33,892 nt of DNA, taken from the NCBI GenBank assembly GCA_947595345.1, contig CANQEQ010000004.1:1-33892 (forward strand), given 5' to 3'. A program made the position numbers and the translations under genes. The notes beneath the pieces are model-generated. The model made no database searches. It saw nothing but the letters and a program-made list of their open reading frames with translations, and was not told the DNA's origin. The stretch comes from an uncultured Bacilli bacterium. GTDB taxonomy: Bacteria > Bacillota_I > Bacilli_A > RF39 > UBA660. Below, in pieces: positions 1 to 8,902 of this stretch (position 1 is its first letter; every line of letters begins with the position of its first letter).

Positions 1-113
1 TTTTGGCATGGAACAAAAATCTTTTTTAGATTTTTGAAGAAAATGACTTGACTTTTTATAGTTAGTCACATCCTTAAGAATATTTTATAATTTTTTAGAA
101 TATTTGTAAACTT

Positions 114-135
114 AAAAAAGGCTTAAAGACCTTTT
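114..135 (-). terminator. Probable terminator after the DHH phosphoesterase
   Basis: On the minus strand the arms AAAAGG (130-135) and CCTTTT (116-121) enclose an 8-base loop and run into a T tract (114-119). It lies about 20 bases past the stop of the DHH gene. The stem is short, so efficiency is uncertain. Sequence 1-113 beyond it is AT-rich and I see no gene in it. Confidence 0.5.
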
Positions 136-156
136 ATATTTTTATTATTTTTAAGT

Positions 157-1092
157 TTATTTTTCAAAAATACTATCAAGCATTTTTTCTATATCAGCTC
201 TTTCTATAATACCACCTGCTGCCCTAGTATTGCCTCTTCCTTTAAAATATTTAGCTATATCATTAGCAACTAAAGTATTAGATATAGTCCTAAAGGAAAT
301 GGTATTATAGTCTGGTGATACAATTGCAATTAAAGTGGCATCAACCTTAATATCTCTTAAATAATCAGCTATATCATTTCTAAAGTCATAAGTTGCTATC
401 GCAATAACAACTTTTTCTCCTTTAAATTCTTTATAATATAAATTATCAAGTGCAAATTTTATTTTTTCTTCTACTTTTATTTTTCTACTATTAATAAGCA
501 TTTTCTCAAATTTATTAAACTTGAATTTAGCTTTATTTTCTTGTAATTTTTTAACCATTAATTCTATAAAAGACTCATTATCTAAAGTATTATAAAGTAA
601 GGTTAAATCTCTTGGAAGTGTGTCATTATAAATTGTCTTCCACTCCCAAGTATCATATTTTCTTACAATTTCCTTGAATTCATACCAAAGTTTATTATCT
701 TTACTTAAATAATTATTTTGAATTAAATAATCATAAAATAGACTAGTTCCTGAACAAAGTCCTAAATTATCCTGAACTTTAATTGTTAAAAAATCATAAT
801 TTTCTTTAACATCTTCAAGTGTAAAACGATGATGGTCAAAGATAAATATTTTATTTTTTAATTTTTTTAATTTAGCTATTTCTTTTGCAAATTTATCTCT
901 AATCGTTAAATCAGTTATGAAAACTAAATCATAATCATAAATAGTTTCATTTTCTAAATACTTATTAAATTCTTCTTCTAAAGTTTTAGATTCACATAAA
1001 TCATAGGTAACTTTACTAAAAGCTATTTTAGATAAGATTACACTTCCCATACCATCTATATCACTTTTATGAGAAAATATTAAAACATTCAT
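157..1092 (-). CDS. DHH-family phosphoesterase (NrnB-like)
   Basis: This 311-residue protein has the layout of the DHH/DHHA1 phosphoesterases, metal-dependent enzymes that cut short oligoribonucleotides or cyclic dinucleotides. Motif I is SHKSDIDG (His8, Asp11, Asp13), a further Asp is at about 61 (ITDLT), and the signature DHH is at 86-88. A glycine-rich RGNTRAAGG near 286-294 matches the substrate-binding motif of the C-terminal DHHA1 domain. There is no signal peptide or membrane segment, so it should be cytoplasmic. Length and N-terminal sequence resemble Bacillus NrnB more than the longer GdpP or RecJ. The gene starts 6 bases after the SDR gene and has no strong ribosome binding site of its own, so translation may be coupled. 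The exact substrate cannot be read from sequence. Confidence 0.8.
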   Translation of the reverse strand: MNVLIFSHKSDIDGMGSVILSKIAFSKVTYDLCESKTLEEEFNKYLENETIYDYDLVFITDLTIRDKFAKEIAKLKKLKNKIFIFDHHRFTLEDVKENYDFLTIKVQDNLGLCSGTSLFYDYLIQNNYLSKDNKLWYEFKEIVRKYDTWEWKTIYNDTLPRDLTLLYNTLDNESFIELMVKKLQENKAKFKFNKFEKMLINSRKIKVEEKIKFALDNLYYKEFKGEKVVIAIATYDFRNDIADYLRDIKVDATLIAIVSPDYNTISFRTISNTLVANDIAKYFKGRGNTRAAGGIIERADIEKMLDSIFEK

Positions 1093-1098
1093 AAAAAA

Positions 1099-1839
1099 TT
1101 AACTTCTAGCTCCACCATCAACACTTAATAATTCACCAGTTATATAACTTGCTAAATCACTAGCTAAAAATAAGAAAGCATTAGCTATATCATCTGGAGT
1201 TCCAATTCTTCCTATTGGTATTGTTTTAATAAGTGGTTCTATCATTTCCTTTGGTAAACTCTTAACCATATCGGTTTCAATAATTCCTGGTAAAACAGCA
1301 TTAACTCTTATACCTAATGGTGCTAATTCTCTAGCTAAAGATTTAGTAATTCCATTTACAGCAAATTTACTAGCTGGATACATAACTCCACTTGGTTGTC
1401 CATAAATACTTACCATAGAACTTGTATTAATAATTACTCCTTTAGTTTTCTTTAAATAAGGAAGACTTACTTTACTAGTTGTAAAAACTGATTTAATATT
1501 TAAGTTACTAATTTTATCATATTCTTCCTCAGTATAATCTTCTAATTTTGTTTTAGAAGCAATTCCAGCATTATTTACTAAAATATCTATTTTTCCCCAT
1601 TCTTTTTCAACTTTATTAAAGACATCTTCAACTTCTTTTATCTTATTCAAATTAGGATAAAAACCTAAAACTTCATACTTGGGATTTATTTCTTTAATTT
1701 TTTTAATAGCCTCATCTACTGTTTCACTACGAGAGCCTAAAACACATACACGTGCTTTATTTTCTAAAAACTTTGTAACAATAGAAAAACCAATACCTCT
1801 TGTTCCTCCTGTTACAATTGCAACTTTTCCTTCTAACAT
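1099..1839 (-). CDS. SDR-family oxidoreductase, FabG-like
   Basis: A 246-residue classical short-chain dehydrogenase/reductase. The NAD(P)-binding TGGTRGIG is at 10-17, NNAG at 89-92, and the catalytic set is Asn114, Ser140/141, Tyr154 and Lys158 (YPASK). The C-terminus LLSVDGGARS is typical of 3-oxoacyl-ACP reductases, so fatty-acid synthesis is the usual role. However, no other fab gene is adjacent, so a different carbonyl substrate is possible. Translation starts at an ATG preceded by AGGAGGT. An extended -10 (TGATATAAT, 1857-1865) lies directly upstream, so it may be transcribed separately from the thioredoxin-like gene. The DHH gene follows 6 bases later. Confidence 0.85.
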   Translation of the reverse strand: MLEGKVAIVTGGTRGIGFSIVTKFLENKARVCVLGSRSETVDEAIKKIKEINPKYEVLGFYPNLNKIKEVEDVFNKVEKEWGKIDILVNNAGIASKTKLEDYTEEEYDKISNLNIKSVFTTSKVSLPYLKKTKGVIINTSSMVSIYGQPSGVMYPASKFAVNGITKSLARELAPLGIRVNAVLPGIIETDMVKSLPKEMIEPLIKTIPIGRIGTPDDIANAFLFLASDLASYITGELLSVDGGARS

Positions 1840-1868
1840 AATTACCTCCTAAATTAATTATATCATAC

Positions 1869-1893
1869 AAAAAGCAGATTAACTCTGCTTTTT
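1869..1893 (-). terminator. Terminator overlapping the stop of the thioredoxin-like gene
   Basis: A perfect 10-base stem (AAAAAGCAGA with TCTGCTTTTT) encloses a 5-base loop that contains the TAA stop of the upstream gene. The arms are A/T-flanked on both sides, so it could work in both directions. It separates this gene from the SDR gene. Confidence 0.75.
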
Positions 1894-2556
1894 ACTTTTT
1901 TTCTTTACATTTTCTTTTGTGTTTTTCTTAATATTATCTTTTTGATTATTTTTAGCTTCTTTAACTTCTAATTTTTCTTTTCTTGGTTTTTCCTTTTCTC
2001 TTTCTTTTTTTAATTCTTGTTTATATTCTTTTAATAAACCTATCATTATATATATGCACCACAATATAACTAATATGCAAATTATAATTATTACCATTTT
2101 AAAAGGTGTAATAGGATTATATATATCTGAATTACCTTTTATACAATTATCTGTACCTAAATTATTTTCTATGTGACTAATTAAATCACAATAATCACCT
2201 TTAGTATTTAAGTAACTATCAATAACTTTATCTAACTTTTTACTATCAAAACCTATAAAATAATCTGAACCGATTACAATTACCGGATATTTATTTTCTT
2301 TAAATTTTAAAACTTTTTTAGTATTGTTATAAGTTTCTTTATTATCCTTTACTTCAATTTCTTTTAAAACGATATTTTGATTTTTCTTAGCTTTGTCGGA
2401 GATATATTTTTTAATATCCTCGCATTTTTCACATTCACTTTCTCTAAATAGATAAATATTCAAATCGCGAGTTCCAACTGATGATGCAACAGCAGCTTTA
2501 GCTGTTATAGGAAAAACACAAACAAAAATTCCAATTAGAAATAATAATTTTTTCAT
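1879..2556 (-). CDS. Secreted, membrane-anchored thioredoxin/glutaredoxin-fold protein
   Basis: 225 residues in four parts. Residues 1-22 are a signal peptide. Residues 30-115 form a thioredoxin-like domain. A membrane helix follows at about 154-175, and then a Lys/Glu-rich cytoplasmic tail. The redox motif is CEKC (Cys42, Cys45), and YPVIVIG at 90-96 carries the expected cis-proline. Two more cysteines (123 and 138) lie between the domain and the helix. It probably makes or reduces disulfides in exported proteins. This fits the cysteine-containing SpoIID-C39 protein encoded in the same window, but that link is inference. The terminator stem lies over its last codons. No named family could be assigned with certainty. 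Confidence 0.6.
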   Translation of the reverse strand: MKKLLFLIGIFVCVFPITAKAAVASSVGTRDLNIYLFRESECEKCEDIKKYISDKAKKNQNIVLKEIEVKDNKETYNNTKKVLKFKENKYPVIVIGSDYFIGFDSKKLDKVIDSYLNTKGDYCDLISHIENNLGTDNCIKGNSDIYNPITPFKMVIIIICILVILWCIYIMIGLLKEYKQELKKEREKEKPRKEKLEVKEAKNNQKDNIKKNTKENVKKKSKKQS

Positions 2557-2642
2557 AAACCCTCCTTACATTATAAATATATCATATTATTTTTAAAATT
2601 TATAGAAATATTCATTAAATAAATAAAATAATTTTTTCTTTT

Positions 2643-3083
2643 CTATTTTTTTATATAATTCATTTTTTCTAAAGCATACCGAGCAAAAGGTGACAACTGA
2701 CTTTCAGATAGTTCATTAATTAAATACCAATTAGCTCCATCAGAATCCAAACCATCAGCTTCTTTTTTTAATTCAACCTCATTAGTTTCAACTAAATACA
2801 AAATTCCAATATGATGTAAGTCCTCAAATAAATCTTCTTCTATTTTCCATTTTATATTAGTTGCTGTAACATCAAACAAACTATACTTGCTTACACTAAT
2901 TCCAGCTTCTTCCATTATTTCTCTTTCTAAGGTTTCACTTGGAAGTTCAGTATGCTCAATTCCTCCTCCAGGTAAATCAAGTTTGCCTTTATATCCTCCT
3001 CTAGCTTTTTTTACTAATGCAATTTTATTATCTTTTATAATAATTCCATATGCTCCAACATGTGTTTTTACAATAGTTTCCAT
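2643..3083 (-). CDS. Nudix hydrolase
   Basis: A 146-residue single-domain protein with a complete Nudix box at 40-62: Gly40, Glu46, Arg54-Glu55, Glu58-Glu59 and Gly61. The family hydrolyses nucleoside diphosphates linked to another group, including oxidised nucleotides and nucleotide sugars. The short MutT-like form and the LVKKARGGYKGKLDLPGG context do not fix the substrate. It starts at an ATG with GGAG upstream. It follows the T4SS operon but lies past that operon's terminator, so it is probably an independent gene. Confidence 0.85.
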   Translation of the reverse strand: METIVKTHVGAYGIIIKDNKIALVKKARGGYKGKLDLPGGGIEHTELPSETLEREIMEEAGISVSKYSLFDVTATNIKWKIEEDLFEDLHHIGILYLVETNEVELKKEADGLDSDGANWYLINELSESQLSPFARYALEKMNYIKK

Positions 3084-3156
3084 TATATATTATTCTCCTT
3101 TCAAACTTTTACTTAAAATATCTAATACTTAAAAATTCATTATTAAATAATTATAC

Positions 3157-3178
3157 AAAAAAGAAGAGTTTAATCTTC
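3157..3178 (-). terminator. Terminator of the type IV secretion operon
   Basis: GAAGA (3174-3178) pairs with TCTTC (3163-3167) and is followed by a T tract (3157-3162) on the minus strand. The stop codon of the VirD4-like gene lies in the loop. The stem is short but placed exactly at the operon end. Confidence 0.6.
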
Positions 3179-5677
3179 AAAGAAGTCATCAAAAAACTCA
3201 TCATCACTTACTTCTTTATATTTATTCTCTTCTTTTAAATCCATATTAGGTTTAATATTTTCTGGATTAGCTTCTAAACTCTTCTCTTTTATTTTATTTA
3301 TTAACTCATCAATATCACGAGGTGTATTATCCTCTTTAACATTATTTGAAGAATTACTAGCTTTAAAATCGGCATCATTAAAAGTATCTAAGAAATCTTT
3401 AAAAGACTCTTTATAATTACTTTCTTCGGACTTAACTTCAGGTTCTTTAATAGTAGAAGCTTTTTCTTCATTTCTAACATCATCATTACCTTTTAGCATA
3501 TTATCAAACTTAGTAAAATCAAATTTAGAAGTATAATCAGCTTCTCCTAAGAAATTAATCTTTTCCTTATTTTTTTCAGTATCTCTATTTGAAACATTCT
3601 CAGTTTCTATAACATTTTTGTCCTTAAAATTATTCGTAGTTTCTATATTATTATTTAAAGGAGCCTCTTTTTTCATATCAGCTAATTTCTTTTCTTCAGT
3701 TGTAATCTTATCTTTAGTTGCTTTTTCTTCTTCAGCTAGTTTTTTCTCCTCAGCTTCTATTTCAGCAATTTTAGCATCCAAATTTTCTAGAATTTTATCA
3801 ACATCAATCTTAGGTTCATTACTAGTTCTTCTAGGTTCATCAAATAAACCTGGAAAAGGTGGCCTAATCCCTCCGGACGTGCCGAATGGATTAGCTGAAA
3901 ATCCTCCTGGAAAACTTCCAGGAATTCCTCCGAATGGACTACCAGATTCCTTTTTCTTTTCAGTTACATATTCCTTAACATTAAATACTTTTACTTCTCT
4001 TGTTTCTCTTGGTTTAATATCCCGAGGGTCAGCTTCTTTAAATTTTCTTCCCCAATCCATTTGATAATCTGGAGTTAATTTAGTTTTAAAAGGAGGCATT
4101 CTAAGACGTCTTACAATTACTTCATTCATTTTTAATTTTTGTAAATCACTTATTGTAATTAAAGGTCTAGTTTCTTCCTTTTCTTTCTCGTCTTTTCCTG
4201 TTTTAACTTTTACTTCTCCACACATCTTACTAATCTCTTCTAAAGCCCTAAGCTCCGTTGAAATTAAGTAAATCATATTGCCACAGTTACCTTTAATAGT
4301 TTCAGCATTTTGTTCACCATAAACTTCATTCAATTGAGCAAAGTTCTGAATAATCATCGTAAAACGCATCAAACGACTACGGGCAGCTGTAATCATAGAA
4401 GTAACATCTTTTAAAGGTGGCATATTAGCAAACTCATCAAGTAAGAAATTTGTACGAACAGGAAGTGAACCACCATTGTTTTGGGCTACATCTATCAAAG
4501 TTTCATATACTTGCTTAGTAAAAATAGTAACTAAAGAATGATAAGTTTTCTTTTCATCTTGAATAACAACAAATACAGCAGTCTTTTCTCTACCAATATC
4601 TTCCATATTAAAATCACTATAAGATAACATCTCAGATAAAACAGCTCTACTTGCAAACAATTTAATTTTTTGTTTAAATACAGCTAAAATACTCATTTTA
4701 GTATCACTTGGAGCTAAAATTGTACTTGAAGCACTTACATATTCAGGACTATTAGGATCTTTTGTCTTAAAATACTCCTTAATATAAGTACTACCACCAA
4801 TTTTCTCTTCTCCAACTGTTGTCATTAAACTAATACTGTTTAAATTAATCTCTTCTTCTTTGGCATCTTTGAATAAAGCTAAGCACAAACCAGAAAAATA
4901 ATCAGCTGAAGTTCTTTCCCAGAAAGGATCAGAATTTTTATTAGATTCATCATACAAAATATTAGCAGCTAAATCTTCTAATAACTCAATAGCTTTATCT
5001 TGATTACCATTTTTCCATAATTTATAAGGAAGGGCTAAGGGATTCCAAGCATTACCTTTATTAGGTTCACGGAAATTAAGTAAAATTATTTTATACCCTT
5101 TGGCTCTTAACATATTACTTTTCTTTTTATATAATTCACCTTTAGGATCGGTTATAATCATTGATTCACCATGTTTAGATAAAAGCTCTATCATAGGATA
5201 AATTATAGCTGTTGTTTTTCCTGAACCAGTTGAACCAATTACCAAATTATGATACTCACTATTATCAACATAAATCTTTTTACCATTATTAATTAAAGCA
5301 ATTCCAGCATAATCAGAATGAACATCAGTTGGTAAGACTAACTTAAGCTCTTTCTTCATATCTTTTTCATCGCACCATTTACTATATCCATCACTTGAGG
5401 ATTTTTTTTCAGTTGAAATTCCAAACCCCTCTTCAAATTCAAAGAAATAACTTTTACAACTAATTAAAAGGGCGATTAAAGCTGCAAAATAGAAAACAAT
5501 AGTTGACATCAACAAATCACCACTAAAAGCCGGAAGTGGATTAAGACCTGTAAAATCACCAGTTGATGTAACACTTGATAAATTTGATATAGCAACAGCT
5601 ACAATATAAAGAAGAACTAAACAAATAATTAGAAATTTCTTCATATCCGAAGTATCAAAACGCAACTTTAATTTCAT
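3170..5677 (-). CDS. VirD4/TraG-like T4SS coupling ATPase
   Basis: An 835-residue coupling protein. Two N-terminal membrane segments (about 14-34 and 54-75) precede a RecA-like ATPase domain. Its Walker A is GSTGSGKT near 148-155 and its Walker B is LLDEFAN near 410-417. VirD4 proteins dock cargo, usually a relaxase-DNA complex, and feed it to the channel. After about residue 565 the protein changes character: a Gly/Pro/Phe-rich stretch, a Glu/Lys coiled coil (about 620-670), then a long acidic, Asn/Ser-rich tail ending in EFFDDFFED. This roughly 270-residue tail is unusual and could be a cargo or chaperone docking segment. It is the last gene of the operon, 16 bases after the lipoprotein gene. 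Assignment of the ATPase is firm; the cargo is unknown because no relaxase is encoded nearby. Confidence 0.9.
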   Translation of the reverse strand: MKLKLRFDTSDMKKFLIICLVLLYIVAVAISNLSSVTSTGDFTGLNPLPAFSGDLLMSTIVFYFAALIALLISCKSYFFEFEEGFGISTEKKSSSDGYSKWCDEKDMKKELKLVLPTDVHSDYAGIALINNGKKIYVDNSEYHNLVIGSTGSGKTTAIIYPMIELLSKHGESMIITDPKGELYKKKSNMLRAKGYKIILLNFREPNKGNAWNPLALPYKLWKNGNQDKAIELLEDLAANILYDESNKNSDPFWERTSADYFSGLCLALFKDAKEEEINLNSISLMTTVGEEKIGGSTYIKEYFKTKDPNSPEYVSASSTILAPSDTKMSILAVFKQKIKLFASRAVLSEMLSYSDFNMEDIGREKTAVFVVIQDEKKTYHSLVTIFTKQVYETLIDVAQNNGGSLPVRTNFLLDEFANMPPLKDVTSMITAARSRLMRFTMIIQNFAQLNEVYGEQNAETIKGNCGNMIYLISTELRALEEISKMCGEVKVKTGKDEKEKEETRPLITISDLQKLKMNEVIVRRLRMPPFKTKLTPDYQMDWGRKFKEADPRDIKPRETREVKVFNVKEYVTEKKKESGSPFGGIPGSFPGGFSANPFGTSGGIRPPFPGLFDEPRRTSNEPKIDVDKILENLDAKIAEIEAEEKKLAEEEKATKDKITTEEKKLADMKKEAPLNNNIETTNNFKDKNVIETENVSNRDTEKNKEKINFLGEADYTSKFDFTKFDNMLKGNDDVRNEEKASTIKEPEVKSEESNYKESFKDFLDTFNDADFKASNSSNNVKEDNTPRDIDELINKIKEKSLEANPENIKPNMDLKEENKYKEVSDDEFFDDFFED

Positions 5678-5693
5678 TTTTCATCAACCTTTC

Positions 5694-6401
5694 CTAAATT
5701 TTATTATTCTTTTTATTTTTCTTAACTAAATACCTTATTATTAAAATCAAAACAACAACCAACAAGCAAAGTATTCCAATTGATATATACATATATAAAT
5801 TATACACGTAAATTTTAGTTTTATCAAATGTTATTTTTAATTCTTCTTCTTTGGAAGCCTCAGTTATTTTCCACTTATAAGTATTCGTTTTTTTATCAAT
5901 CTCCGAAGCATTACTATCTACTACTTGATATGGTACTTTAATATTAATCATTAAATTAGAAATTGGATAACCATTATCTGTTTCATCTTCAATATAGGGA
6001 ATAAAGTTCTTAGCTTGAATTGTAATTAAATTGCCATCTACAATACTTTCTATATTTTCAAAGGAAATATTTTTAAAAACTGTTGTTTTAGTATAAGAAT
6101 CTATTGAATTATATTCTTTCTTAGCTAAAATACCTGGGTAATAAACATCCTCCTCTACCATGCTATAATCATAACCATTATCTTTAAGAGGTTTAATAAG
6201 TTCTCCATTATCATATATCCTTTTTATAATTGTTTTAGGATATTCTTTATAAAAAATATTAAAATATTCTTCTGTTGCTGTTATAAAAACTTCCTCTTTA
6301 ACACTTAAATCTTTATTAATCTCTAAGCTATAATTAGCTGATGCACAGCCTGTTATAAAAAATGGTACTACTAAAATTAAGATTAACTTGTTTAATTTCA
6401 T
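5694..6401 (-). CDS. Lipoprotein with C-terminal membrane helix, T4SS-associated
   Basis: 235 residues. The N-terminus is a lipoprotein signal with FITGC, so Cys19 is the predicted lipidated residue. The middle (about 25-195) is a beta-rich extracellular domain, followed by a membrane helix (about 203-225) and a short basic cytoplasmic end. The layout resembles LppM/DUF3153-type surface lipoproteins, but I do not recognise the family with certainty. It lies between the wall-hydrolase gene (11 bases upstream) and virD4 (16 bases downstream), so it probably belongs to the secretion apparatus, for example as an envelope scaffold. Anchoring at both ends would be unusual. Confidence 0.55.
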   Translation of the reverse strand: MKLNKLILILVVPFFITGCASANYSLEINKDLSVKEEVFITATEEYFNIFYKEYPKTIIKRIYDNGELIKPLKDNGYDYSMVEEDVYYPGILAKKEYNSIDSYTKTTVFKNISFENIESIVDGNLITIQAKNFIPYIEDETDNGYPISNLMINIKVPYQVVDSNASEIDKKTNTYKWKITEASKEEELKITFDKTKIYVYNLYMYISIGILCLLVVVLILIIRYLVKKNKKNNKI

Positions 6402-6412
6402 TTTTCCTCCTT

Positions 6413-8890
6413 TTAGTTATTTGAAAGAACCATAAAAGCTGGATTATTTACCCATTTTGCTATATCAGTTGCAAAATCTGCCCAATAGTTATCACGTGAT
6501 GCATTTCTTGTTGCTGGGTCCCATACTAATACTTTAGTTTTTCCACCTTCCGTTTTAACTCCAACTAAAGCAATATAATGTCCTGAGTCTGTTGAATATC
6601 TTGCTCCTTGACCACTATTAGGTGCAATTCTTGCTACAACAACTGAATGACCACTTGCTAAATCACTTAACATTTTATTAATCGTTGTTGTATCATTTTT
6701 ATTAACAGAATAAGCTGATAATCCGTATTCTTTAGCTGCCGATATTGGGTAAGTATACCGGCTACCACTACCTGTACACTTTCCAACTTCTTTTAGTTTA
6801 TTACTAACATCTAAAGGTGTAATTCTTTGATTAGTAAGTAAAGATACGGCAATTGCAGTTGAAGCAACACTACAACCTGATGCCGAAATTGTTCCACCTT
6901 CACAGAAACTATTAGCACCTTTATAATCAGTTTGGAGATAATGATATTCTTCGTTTAAATTTACTTGTCCATTATAATTATTAGTTGTTTCATAATATAA
7001 ACCTTCACGAATATTTATCAAATCAAAATTAGAATAATATTTATTTAAAATTTGCTCATAAGTCATACCATTTCTAGAATCAGCTAAAGCTTCGGTTTGA
7101 CCCATACAATCGCCACCATGGCAGTATGACATATTCTGATAATAATTTCCACCTTTTAATTGGTCACCACTTGTGAAAGTTTCAGCTGTTACACCTTTTT
7201 GAACCATTACCACACCATAAATTTCAGCTAAAACATCATCCATGAATTTATTTTGAGCTTCATTCCAAGGCCTATGATTTCCAGCCGTTATTCCAAATCG
7301 CTTAAGTCCACTATAAGCTGTTCCAAATTCATCGCCTCGATTAGCATAAGTACAACCATTCTTGACATCACAAGAAACTAAACGACAGTTTCCCGTTGGA
7401 AAGTTTATATCTTGAACCCCCGGATAAAAATCTACATTAAAGCTTCCTAACATATACGTTAAAGTCGCAACTGTAAATGCCTTTACTCCTTCTTTTTCAG
7501 CTTCGTTCAAGGAATCTCTACCAAGTTCTCCTTCAACTGCTCCTTTTAAGTATTCAGTCATACTAAAATACTCCGGATAATTTGTTCCAGCATTTATATT
7601 TCTATCATTTGAAAAAACTTTTTTTCCACGTTCATTTATGAAAGTTGAGTATTTCTGCTTACATGTCTGTAAAAATATTCGCATTGAATCGCCTAAAAAG
7701 GCTTGATTAGTATTTTTTTCTAACAATTGTCTTGCTATTTCTGAAAATTCAAATATATTTTTAACTAATTTTTCTTTATTGGCTACACTTGTATCATTGC
7801 CTAAAACATCTTTATAATAAGAAGCTAAAAAACTACTATTAACTAATTTATTATAAAATGTTCCATTTTCTTTAAAATCAGTACTATAACTTCCATTATT
7901 TTCAGTCACCATCAAATTAGCAACCTCTTCTATACGATTTGATGCTAATTTAAAATCTACTTCATTGGAATTTTCAACATCAGCAGTTGAAGAATAAAAT
8001 CTATATAAAAGAGTTGCATTTAATAAATATTTATCAAGATATACACCATAATCACTTGTAAATTTCGTAATAGTAGAGTTAATCTTTGCATAATATTCTT
8101 TCTCTTGTTGTTGTTTATCTCCTGTATTATAGACATAAAATGGGTTATCACTATTACTTGAATTTAAACCTAAAAAAGGTGAAATTATCAATGTAGGCTC
8201 CGAAAAAAGTATTGCAATTAAAAGAACAATTACTAATATTCCACCACCAAATACTATTATAGGTAATGACTTAATTAATAATAATATTTTTCCTACACCA
8301 CTAACTGTTCCTTCAATCGATTCTTCAACACTAGGCTCATTTTCATCTTTTACATCTTCATCATTAGAATCTGAATTTTTATCTTCTATATCATTATTAT
8401 TGTTATCATTATCTGAATCAGAATTTTCATTATCAAAAGGATTACCTAGAAAACTTCTTAATATATGAGACCTATTTCTATTTTTTAAAGCCCTAGGAAT
8501 ATTATCTTTATTTTTATTAATTTTACTTGGTTGATTATTATTAGCTTTAGGCCTTAAATCATTTTTTCCACTATCAATAGAAGGTGGATTTCGTCTAGCC
8601 CCTTGAGGAACTCTAGTTGCTTTAGTACCTACTCTATTTGGAATAGGATTTTGGCCTTTTGTAGGTTGATTGTTTAAATTAGAACCTACTTGAATATTAT
8701 TCGGAGTATCTAATTCTGGATTAAATCCTCTATTATAAGGTACTTGATTAAAATTATTATTAATTTGATTATTAAAATTAGAAGGAGCACTCCTATTAGG
8801 AGCCCCCCCTCTTTGATTTGGAGTCGTACTCCTATTATTAATATTTCTATTGGTTTGATTATTCATTTGGTTATTATTCATACGACTCAC
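6413..8890 (-). CDS. T4SS wall-remodelling protein: SpoIID-like domain plus C39-type peptidase
   Basis: 825 residues. Residues 1-190 are Asn/Gln/Pro-rich and then acidic, apparently disordered and cytoplasmic. One membrane helix lies at about 200-235 and the rest is extracellular. Residues about 440-625 match the SpoIID/LytB lytic transglycosylase pattern. EYLKGAVEGELG carries the candidate catalytic Glu, AFTVATLTYMLG matches the usual KAQAVAARTYAL, and HGGDCMGQ is followed by NGMTYEQILNKYYS. Residues about 665-825 are a papain-like C39-type peptidase with Cys near 672 (SGCSVAS), His near 769 (SGHYIALVG) and Asp near 788 (VWDPATRN). Gram-positive T4SS normally encode an SLT-CHAP or SLT-NlpC protein here (the VirB1/TraG role). 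This gene has that position but different domains. It would cut glycan strands and peptide bonds to let the channel through. The SpoIID call rests on motif recall, not a profile search. Confidence 0.75.
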   Translation of the reverse strand: MSRMNNNQMNNQTNRNINNRSTTPNQRGGAPNRSAPSNFNNQINNNFNQVPYNRGFNPELDTPNNIQVGSNLNNQPTKGQNPIPNRVGTKATRVPQGARRNPPSIDSGKNDLRPKANNNQPSKINKNKDNIPRALKNRNRSHILRSFLGNPFDNENSDSDNDNNNNDIEDKNSDSNDEDVKDENEPSVEESIEGTVSGVGKILLLIKSLPIIVFGGGILVIVLLIAILFSEPTLIISPFLGLNSSNSDNPFYVYNTGDKQQQEKEYYAKINSTITKFTSDYGVYLDKYLLNATLLYRFYSSTADVENSNEVDFKLASNRIEEVANLMVTENNGSYSTDFKENGTFYNKLVNSSFLASYYKDVLGNDTSVANKEKLVKNIFEFSEIARQLLEKNTNQAFLGDSMRIFLQTCKQKYSTFINERGKKVFSNDRNINAGTNYPEYFSMTEYLKGAVEGELGRDSLNEAEKEGVKAFTVATLTYMLGSFNVDFYPGVQDINFPTGNCRLVSCDVKNGCTYANRGDEFGTAYSGLKRFGITAGNHRPWNEAQNKFMDDVLAEIYGVVMVQKGVTAETFTSGDQLKGGNYYQNMSYCHGGDCMGQTEALADSRNGMTYEQILNKYYSNFDLINIREGLYYETTNNYNGQVNLNEEYHYLQTDYKGANSFCEGGTISASGCSVASTAIAVSLLTNQRITPLDVSNKLKEVGKCTGSGSRYTYPISAAKEYGLSAYSVNKNDTTTINKMLSDLASGHSVVVARIAPNSGQGARYSTDSGHYIALVGVKTEGGKTKVLVWDPATRNASRDNYWADFATDIAKWVNNPAFMVLSNN

Positions 8891-8902
8891 CTGCCTTTAC
8901 TA

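Noticed and set aside
2887-3132. Plus-strand open frame opposite the Nudix gene
   Set aside because: It overlaps the Nudix box on the other strand and has no start context.
3618-4064. Plus-strand open frame of 148 codons opposite virD4
   Set aside because: Low-complexity Ser/Phe/Leu sequence antisense to the VirD4 tail, with no ribosome binding site. It mirrors the Lys/Glu-rich coding strand.
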